From an uncultured Clostridium sp. (GTDB taxonomy: Bacteria > Bacillota > Clostridia > TANB77 > CAG-508): a stretch of 39,897 bases of DNA. The stretch's first letter is position 1. Each line of letters begins with the position of its first letter. Position numbers and translations under genes: made by a program. Positions 35,238 to 39,897 of this stretch are shown here, piece after piece. The notes under the pieces were generated by a model, which made no database searches, was not told the DNA's origin, and saw only the letters and a list, made by a program, of their open reading frames with translations. The stretch spans positions 1-39,897 of the forward strand of contig CAOKLQ010000014.1 in NCBI GenBank assembly GCA_948469315.1. The letters run 5' to 3'.

Positions 35238-35266
35238 TTGACATAATAATATTAAAATGATAAAAT
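35238..35266 (+). promoter_or_regulatory. Promoter of the str operon (rpsL-rpsG-fusA-tuf)
   Basis: TTGACA (35238-35243), a 17-base spacer and TAAAAT (35261-35266) are seen. Transcription should begin near 35272, right at the foot of the leader hairpin. Confidence 0.8.
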
Positions 35267-35268
35267 AT

Positions 35269-35325
35269 AAACCATTATGTGAAAATGTGCAAATAAACAT
35301 TTCCGTAGTGGTTTATTTTATATTT
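35269..35325 (+). promoter_or_regulatory. 5'-terminal leader hairpin of rpsL
   Basis: AAACCATTA (35269-35277) pairs with TAGTGGTTT (35306-35314) with one G-T, and AAATGT / ACATTT extend the stem inward around AAATAA-type loop bases. ATTTTATATTT follows, then AGGAGG. It may be a weak attenuator or a binding site for a ribosomal protein. Confidence 0.55.
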
Positions 35326-35341
35326 AGGAGGTGAAATTTAA

Positions 35342-35755
35342 GTGCCAACAATTAATCAATTAGTTAGGAAAGGAAGAAAAACATCAAAAGCAAAATCTAA
35401 CTCACCAGCTCTTCAACATGGATGGAACTCTAAAAATAAAAGATTAACAAATAATAGAGCTCCACAAAAAAGAGGTGTTTGTACAGTTGTAAAGACAGTA
35501 ACACCAAAAAAACCAAACTCAGCTTTAAGAAAAGTTGCCAGAGTAAGACTATCTAATGGGTATGAAGTAACATCTTATATTCCAGGTATAGGACATAACT
35601 TACAAGAACATAGTGTTGTTCTAATAAGAGGAGGAAGAGTAAAAGACCTTCCAGGTGTTAGATATCATATAATAAGAGGAACATTAGATACAGCAGGAGT
35701 TAAAGACAGAATGCAAGCGCGTTCTAAGTATGGAGCTAAAAAACCTAAAAACTAA
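35342..35755 (+). CDS. rpsL: 30S ribosomal protein S12
   Basis: S12 lies in the decoding centre and controls accuracy; it is the classical site of streptomycin resistance changes. The 137 residues contain [34 protein letters not shown] (with the conserved [11 protein letters not shown] lysine) and [19 protein letters not shown]. Start is GTG (35342) with AGGAGGTGAA upstream. It is the first gene of the str operon, which in most relatives lies upstream of rpsJ but here follows the S10 operon by about 13 kb. Confidence 0.97.
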   Translation: MPTINQLVRKGRKTSKAKSNSPALQHGWNSKNKRLTNNRAPQKRGVCTVVKTVTPKKPNSALRKVARVRLSNGYEVTSYIPGIGHNLQEHSVVLIRGGRVKDLPGVRYHIIRGTLDTAGVKDRMQARSKYGAKKPKN

Positions 35756-35756
35756 A

Positions 35757-35881
35757 AAAATTGATTAAATCAGGCATCTTGCACATTTTTGTTTCATCTA
35801 ATCAAACCTCGATGTACATATGTACAATCTCGTCTTGATTAATTCACAAAAATGCACAATATACCTAATTTACTCAATTTT
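35757..35881 (+). repeat. Family I hairpin, copy F
   Basis: It starts two bases after the rpsL stop. The arms AAAATTGATTAAATCAGG and CCTAATTTACTCAATTTT pair with two exceptions and differ from the arms of copies A-C. The box GCATCTTGCACATTTTTG and the cap GATGTACATATGTACAATC are present. Forward orientation. Confidence 0.8.
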
Positions 35882-36121
35882 ATAATTGGTTTTAATAGCT
35901 AAAAAAAATTAGTGCTTGTTATTCTATATTAAATAATAAAGTATGGTACTTAAATTTAAAATAGATTAATAGCACTATACGGAAAAGAGGATTTTAATAT
36001 AATCTTTTCAGAGTAACTTTAGACATTTCTAATAAATGTCAAAAAATAAAGATGAAAGAGAAAGAAAATAGAATAAGAAAATTTATATTCTAACTTCTAA
36101 CATTCAATCTCTAATATCTAG
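35882..36121 (+). other. rpsL-rpsG spacer, including a family III right arm
   Basis: GAAAAGAGGAT / ATCTTTTC (near 35984-36008) and GACATTT / AAATGTC (near 36022-36040) form small hairpins. From 36086 on, TTCTAAC, TTCTAAC, ATTCAAT, CTCTAAT, ATCTA are family III heptads, with an A/G-rich left arm at about 36053-36083. No gene is present. Confidence 0.45.
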
Positions 36122-36138
36122 AAAAGGAGTGAAGAATA

Positions 36139-36609
36139 GTGCCAAGAAGAGGAAATATAGCAAAAAGAGATGTTTTACCAGATCCAATGTATAATAGCAA
36201 AGTTGTTACAAAACTAGTAAACAACATAATGTTAGATGGTAAAAAGTCAATTGCTCAAAAAATAGTATATGATGCATTTGATATCATAAAAGAAAAAGAG
36301 CAAAAAGATCCACTAGAAGTTTTTGAAGCAGCCCTAGAAAATATAATGCCAGTTCTTGAAGTAAAAGCAAGAAGAGTTGGAGGAGCTACATATCAAGTTC
36401 CCCTAGAAATTAGACCAGAAAGAAGACAAACTTTAGGTTTAAGATGGCTAGTTACTTATGCAAGAAACAGACATGAAAAAACAATGGCCCAAAAACTAGC
36501 AGGAGAAATAATGGACGCTGTAGCTGGAAACGGTGGAGCATTCAAGAAAAAAGAAGACACACATAGAATGGCAGAAGCAAACAAAGCTTTTGCTCACTAC
36601 AAATGGTAA
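36139..36609 (+). CDS. rpsG: 30S ribosomal protein S7
   Basis: S7 nucleates the 30S head and contacts E-site tRNA; in E. coli it represses the str operon. The 156-residue protein starts at GTG (36139), with AAAGGAGTGAAG upstream. It contains [40 protein letters not shown] core and [22 protein letters not shown]. The stop TAA is inside the left arm of the following hairpin repeat. Confidence 0.97.
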   Translation: MPRRGNIAKRDVLPDPMYNSKVVTKLVNNIMLDGKKSIAQKIVYDAFDIIKEKEQKDPLEVFEAALENIMPVLEVKARRVGGATYQVPLEIRPERRQTLGLRWLVTYARNRHEKTMAQKLAGEIMDAVAGNGGAFKKKEDTHRMAEANKAFAHYKW

Positions 36610-36735
36610 AATTTTGATTAAAAGCAATAATCTGCACATTTTTGTTTCATTTAATCAACTTTGGGCGTACCAATGTACGACTTCGTCTTGATTAATTCAC
36701 AAAAATGCATATCTCATCACTTTTAATCAAAATTT
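36608..36735 (+). repeat. Family I hairpin, copy G
   Basis: Sixteen perfect outer base pairs: AAATTTTGATTAAAAG (36608-36623) and CTTTTAATCAAAATTT (36720-36735). The rpsG stop codon lies in the left arm. The cap GGGCGTAC / GTACGACTTCG has C-G in place of T-A. Forward orientation and in tandem with copy H. Confidence 0.85.
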
Positions 36736-36743
36736 AAAAAAAG

Positions 36744-36857
36744 AGATTTAAAGTAAGTATTTTGCAAATTTTATATAATTTAATCAAACTTGGGAGTACC
36801 GATGTACGACTTCGTCTTGACTAATTCACAAAAATGCATATCTTACAACTTTAAATC
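36744..36857 (+). repeat. Family I hairpin, copy H (tandem)
   Basis: The arms are GATTTAAAGT (36744-36753) and ACTTTAAATC (36848-36857). The cap resembles copy G (TTGGGAGTACC / GTACGACTTCGTC), so the pair probably arose by local duplication followed by arm divergence. Confidence 0.8.
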
Positions 36858-36910
36858 AAAATTTAGAAAAGTAATAATAAAAGAAAAAATCCGAGAGGGG
36901 GAAATAGAAA

Positions 36911-38992
36911 ATGGCAGGAAGAGCATACCCACTAGAAAGAACAAGAAATATAGGAATAATGGCTCATATTGATGCTGGAAAAACAACAACAACAGAAAGA
37001 ATATTATTCTATACAGGAAAAGTACACAAAATAGGAGAAACTCATGAAGGTGCTGCTACAATGGACTGGATGGCTCAAGAACAAGAAAGAGGAATAACAA
37101 TTACATCTGCTTGTACAACATGTTTTTGGAATGATAATAGAATAAATATTATAGATACACCAGGACACGTTGATTTTACAGTAGAAGTTCAAAGATCTTT
37201 AAAAGTTCTTGATGGTGCAGTTACAGTTTTAGCTGCAAAAGGTGGAGTTCAACCACAAACAGAAACAGTTTGGAGACAAGCAGATAAATATAATGTTCCA
37301 AGAATGGTATATGTAAATAAAATGGATATAACAGGTGCAGATTTTATGCTTTGTATTGATCAATTAAAAAATAGATTAAAAGCAAATGCAGTACCAATTC
37401 AATTGCCAATTGGAGCAGAAGACAATTTCCAAGGAATTGTAGATTTAATAAAAATGAAAGCATTTATTCATAAAGATGATTTAGGAAAAGAAGTTGAAGA
37501 AACTGAAATTCCAGAAGATATGAAAGCAATGGCAGAAGAATATAGAAATGCAATGATAGAAGCAGTTGCAGAACAAGATGAAGAATTAATGATGAAATAC
37601 TTAGAAGGTGAAGAATTAACAGCAGAGGAAATCAAAAAAGGATTAAGAGCAGGAACAATAGCAAATAAGATAGTTCCTGTAACATGTGGTTCTTCATACA
37701 AAAACAAAGGAGTTCAAGAATTATTAGATGCAGTTGTAGACTATATGCCATCACCATTAGATATAGCACATATCAAAGGTGAAACAATGAATGGTGAAGA
37801 AACAGAAGCTAAAACTTCAGATACTGAGCCATTTGCAGCATTAGCATTTAAAATTGCTACAGATCCATTTGTTGGAAAATTATGTTTCTTTAGAGTTTAT
37901 TCAGGAACTTTAGAATCAGGTTCAACAGTATTAAACTCAAGTAAAGATAAAAAAGAAAGAATTGGAAGAATTCTTCAAATGCATTCAAACCATAGAGAAG
38001 ATATAGACAAAGTATATGCAGGAGATATAGCAGCAGCAGTTGGAATGAAAGATGTTACAACTGGAAATACTCTATGTGATCCAGATCATCCAATAATTCT
38101 AGAATCTATGGAATTCCCAGAGCCAGTTATCGATATAGCCATAGAGCCAAAAGATAAAGCAGCTCAAGAAAAAATGGGTATAGCCCTAACAAAACTTGCA
38201 GAAGAAGACCCAACATTTAAAGCATATACAAACCAAGAAACAGGTCAAACAATTATTGCAGGTATGGGTGAATTACACTTAGACATAATAATAGATAGAT
38301 TAAAAAGAGAATTTAAAGTTGAATGTAATGTAGGTAAACCACAAGTTGCTTACAAAGAAACAATAAGAAACAAAGTACATGTTCAAGGTAAATTTATTCG
38401 TCAATCTGGTGGTAAAGGACAATATGGTGACGTATGGTTTGATATGGAACCATTAGAGCCAGGTAAAGGAATAGAATTTGAAAGCAAAATAGTAGGAGGA
38501 GCTGTTCCAAAAGAATATATAAAACCAATAGAACAAGGAATGAGAGAAGCAGCGGAAACAGGAGTTTTAGCAGGATATCCAGTTATAGACTTTAAAGTTT
38601 CATTAGTAGATGGTTCATACCATGAAGTTGACTCATCAGAAATGGCATTCAAAATTGCAGCATCAATGGCCTTTAAAGAAGGATGTAAACAAGCAAAAGC
38701 AGTTATATTAGAGCCTATTATGAAAGTTGATATAACAGTTCCAGAAGAATATATGGGAGATGTAATAGGAGATGTAAACTCTAGACGTGGTAGAATGGAA
38801 GGTATGGAAGGTGAAGATGGAATGCAAGATATACATGCATTTATACCACTTTCAGAAATGTTTGGATATGCAACAGACTTACGTTCAAAAACACAAGGAA
38901 GAGGAACATACTCAATGGAACCATCTCATTATGAAGAAGTTCCAAAATCAGTTCATGAGCAAATTGTTGCATCAAGAGCTAAAAAGGACTAA
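36911..38992 (+). CDS. fusA: Elongation factor G
   Basis: EF-G is the GTPase that drives translocation of tRNA and mRNA on the ribosome. The 693-residue protein has the G1 loop [14 protein letters not shown], switch region [15 protein letters not shown]3 [12 protein letters not shown] and G4 NKMD, followed by domains II to V with HSNHREDI and [26 protein letters not shown] 36911 follows GAGAGGGGGAAA. Length and motifs agree with the canonical factor rather than a mitochondrial-like or resistance paralogue. In the operon it is flanked by repeats on both sides. Confidence 0.97.
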   Translation: MAGRAYPLERTRNIGIMAHIDAGKTTTTERILFYTGKVHKIGETHEGAATMDWMAQEQERGITITSACTTCFWNDNRINIIDTPGHVDFTVEVQRSLKVLDGAVTVLAAKGGVQPQTETVWRQADKYNVPRMVYVNKMDITGADFMLCIDQLKNRLKANAVPIQLPIGAEDNFQGIVDLIKMKAFIHKDDLGKEVEETEIPEDMKAMAEEYRNAMIEAVAEQDEELMMKYLEGEELTAEEIKKGLRAGTIANKIVPVTCGSSYKNKGVQELLDAVVDYMPSPLDIAHIKGETMNGEETEAKTSDTEPFAALAFKIATDPFVGKLCFFRVYSGTLESGSTVLNSSKDKKERIGRILQMHSNHREDIDKVYAGDIAAAVGMKDVTTGNTLCDPDHPIILESMEFPEPVIDIAIEPKDKAAQEKMGIALTKLAEEDPTFKAYTNQETGQTIIAGMGELHLDIIIDRLKREFKVECNVGKPQVAYKETIRNKVHVQGKFIRQSGGKGQYGDVWFDMEPLEPGKGIEFESKIVGGAVPKEYIKPIEQGMREAAETGVLAGYPVIDFKVSLVDGSYHEVDSSEMAFKIAASMAFKEGCKQAKAVILEPIMKVDITVPEEYMGDVIGDVNSRRGRMEGMEGEDGMQDIHAFIPLSEMFGYATDLRSKTQGRGTYSMEPSHYEEVPKSVHEQIVASRAKKD

Positions 38993-39115
38993 TTTAATCT
39001 AAAATCAGCATTTTGCACATTTTTTACTTATCATTTCAAACCTCAATGTATAAACATACAATTTCGTCTTGAAATGAACGTAAAAATGCACACTATACTA
39101 ATTTTATATTAAATT
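38991..39115 (+). repeat. Family I hairpin, copy I
   Basis: The arms AATTTAATCTAAAATCAG and CTAATTTTATATTAAATT begin within the fusA stop codon. The inner stem CATTTCAA / TTGAAATG and the cap TGTAT / ATACA are both compensated changes. Forward orientation. Confidence 0.8.
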
Positions 39116-39205
39116 TAATTTAAGGAATATTAAGGTATGGAAAATTTATTTAAAGTATTGGACTGAAAAACCATTCTAAAATAAAAATGAAAAATAAGTA
39201 AAACA

Positions 39206-39240
39206 CTTGCATTTTTATAATTTATGTTATAAAATGCAAC
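39206..39240 (+). promoter_or_regulatory. Possible tuf promoter overlapping a palindrome
   Basis: CTTGCA (39206-39211), a 16-base spacer and TATAAA (39228-39233) could be a promoter. The same bases form an inverted repeat TTGCATTTT-ATAA / TTATAAAATGCAA, so the region could be an operator or a hairpin instead. Confidence 0.4.
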
Positions 39241-39261
39241 AAATGAATAAGTTATTAAATT

Positions 39262-39324
39262 TAAGTTAGCTGTTGAGCGGAGCGATTACAGATAACTTAT
39301 GCAACTGAGCATAGCGAAGTTGTA
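39262..39324 (+). repeat. Family II twin hairpin before tuf
   Basis: The best-preserved copy: AAGTTA-CTGT / ACAG-TAACTT (39263-39298) with loop TGAGCGGAGCGATT, then GCAAC / GTTGT with loop TGAGCATAGCGAA. Both loops show GAGC-nnA-GCGA. Confidence 0.75.
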
Positions 39325-39353
39325 TACCAAAATAAATATAAATAAAAAAGGAT

Positions 39354-39428
39354 GTTAGAGTAAGAAGTAAGAAGTTGAAATTTAAATATATTTATTTTCC
39401 GACTTCCGACTTCTGACCTCTGACCTCC
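39354..39428 (+). repeat. Family III heptad hairpin before tuf
   Basis: The right arm (39398-39428) is CCGACTT twice, then CTGACCT twice. The left arm carries TAAGAAG twice and related words. The unit length is exactly seven bases. Confidence 0.65.
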
Positions 39429-39453
39429 ATAAATAAGAAGGAGGAATTTTCAA

Positions 39454-39897
39454 ATGGCAAAAGCAAAATTTGAAAGAAACAAACCACACGTTAACATTGG
39501 TACAATCGGACATGTTGACCATGGTAAAACAACTACAACAGCGGCTATTACAAAATATTTATCATTATTAGGAAAAGCAAAATTTGAAGCTTATGATGCA
39601 ATTGATGGTGCACCAGAAGAAAGAGAAAGAGGAATCACAATTAATACAGCACACGTTGAATATGAAACAGAAAACAGACACTACGCACACGTAGACTGTC
39701 CAGGACATGCTGACTATGTTAAAAACATGATTACTGGAGCTGCTCAAATGGATGGTGCAGTACTAGTAGTATCAGCAGCAGATGGTCCTATGCCTCAAAC
39801 AAGAGAGCATATCCTACTTGCAAGACAAGTTGGTGTTGAATTCATCGTTGTTTACTTAAATAAATGTGATATGGTTGATGATCCAGAATTATTAGAA
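39454..39897 (+). CDS. tuf: Elongation factor Tu (N-terminal part, cut by window end)
   Basis: EF-Tu delivers aminoacyl-tRNA to the ribosome. The 148 visible codons start [20 protein letters not shown] and show the G1 loop [29 protein letters not shown] (switch I), [20 protein letters not shown] (G3) and the beginning of G4, written NKCD. ATG 39454 follows AAGGAGGAATTT. The C-terminal part lies beyond the window. It ends the str operon order rpsL-rpsG-fusA-tuf but may also have its own promoter, given the 460-base spacer. Confidence 0.97.
   Translation, partial: MAKAKFERNKPHVNIGTIGHVDHGKTTTTAAITKYLSLLGKAKFEAYDAIDGAPEERERGITINTAHVEYETENRHYAHVDCPGHADYVKNMITGAAQMDGAVLVVSAADGPMPQTREHILLARQVGVEFIVVYLNKCDMVDDPELLE

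Noticed and set aside
6201..39115. CRISPR array or phage att sites for the repeated elements
   Set aside because: Copies are scattered over 33 kb with genes between them, are palindromic and have no regular spacers or cas genes nearby.
6201..39115. Family I copies as plain rho-independent terminators
   Set aside because: They lack a T tract after the stem and lie between genes of one operon, where full termination would silence essential downstream genes. Partial termination cannot be excluded.

Overview
The window is an AT-rich chromosomal segment from a Gram-positive bacterium, most likely an uncultured member of the Clostridia. Arginine is mostly AGA and no complete gene ends in TGA. The evidence for the group is the S10-spc-alpha ribosomal operon order, four-cysteine S4, S14 and L24, a zinc-lid adenylate kinase, a meso-DAP-type MurE (DNPR motif), an LtaS-like sulfatase and a pilin-like protein with a Clostridia-style ITLIALIITII helix. 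The exact lineage cannot be fixed from the window.

Layout. Positions 1-3409 hold a gene tail, greA, an LtaS-like membrane enzyme and two small unknown genes on the minus strand. A consensus promoter at 3572-3600 and a leader with a terminator hairpin precede the S10-spc-alpha operon (3909-21808: rpsJ to rplQ, with secY, adk, map and infA). rpmD (L30) is absent. Positions 21864-35222 hold housekeeping and unknown genes: a membrane protein, a cation/Ca2+ exchanger-like protein, murE-mraY-ftsW-murG (no murD), a pilin-like protein, an SNF2 helicase, trmFO and a charged coiled-coil protein. The str genes rpsL-rpsG-fusA-tuf (35342 to the end, tuf cut by the window edge) follow with their own promoter.

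Main finding. Three conserved or recognisable genes (ftsW, the pilin-like gene, trmFO) look broken, with five frameshifts in total. At every one of the five sites the break is an in-frame CGG codon, and skipping only its C (a +1 shift) restores the family sequence with a glycine codon GGN next: CGG at 26821, 27143, 28488, 32969 and 33090. Elsewhere I found only one in-frame CGG in an annotated gene (minus strand, 2967-2969), and that gene stays open through it. All other CGG triplets I saw in genes are out of frame. This suggests that CGG is a vacant or poorly read codon that triggers Ty3-like or quadruplet +1 decoding in this lineage. Systematic sequence error must be ruled out.

Second finding. 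The gaps between translation genes are filled with families of hairpin repeats. Family I (ten copies, about 110-125 bp, one of them divergent) is a long imperfect palindrome. Its arms differ between copies but stay complementary within each copy, all nine clear copies point in the direction of transcription, and most start at or within a few bases of a stop codon. Family II is a twin hairpin whose first bases overlap the stop codon. Family III hairpins are built from 7-bp tandem repeats. None of these three families was seen in the 13-kb non-ribosomal block. Together they look like 3'-UTR-type RNA elements or mobile hairpins tied to translation operons.
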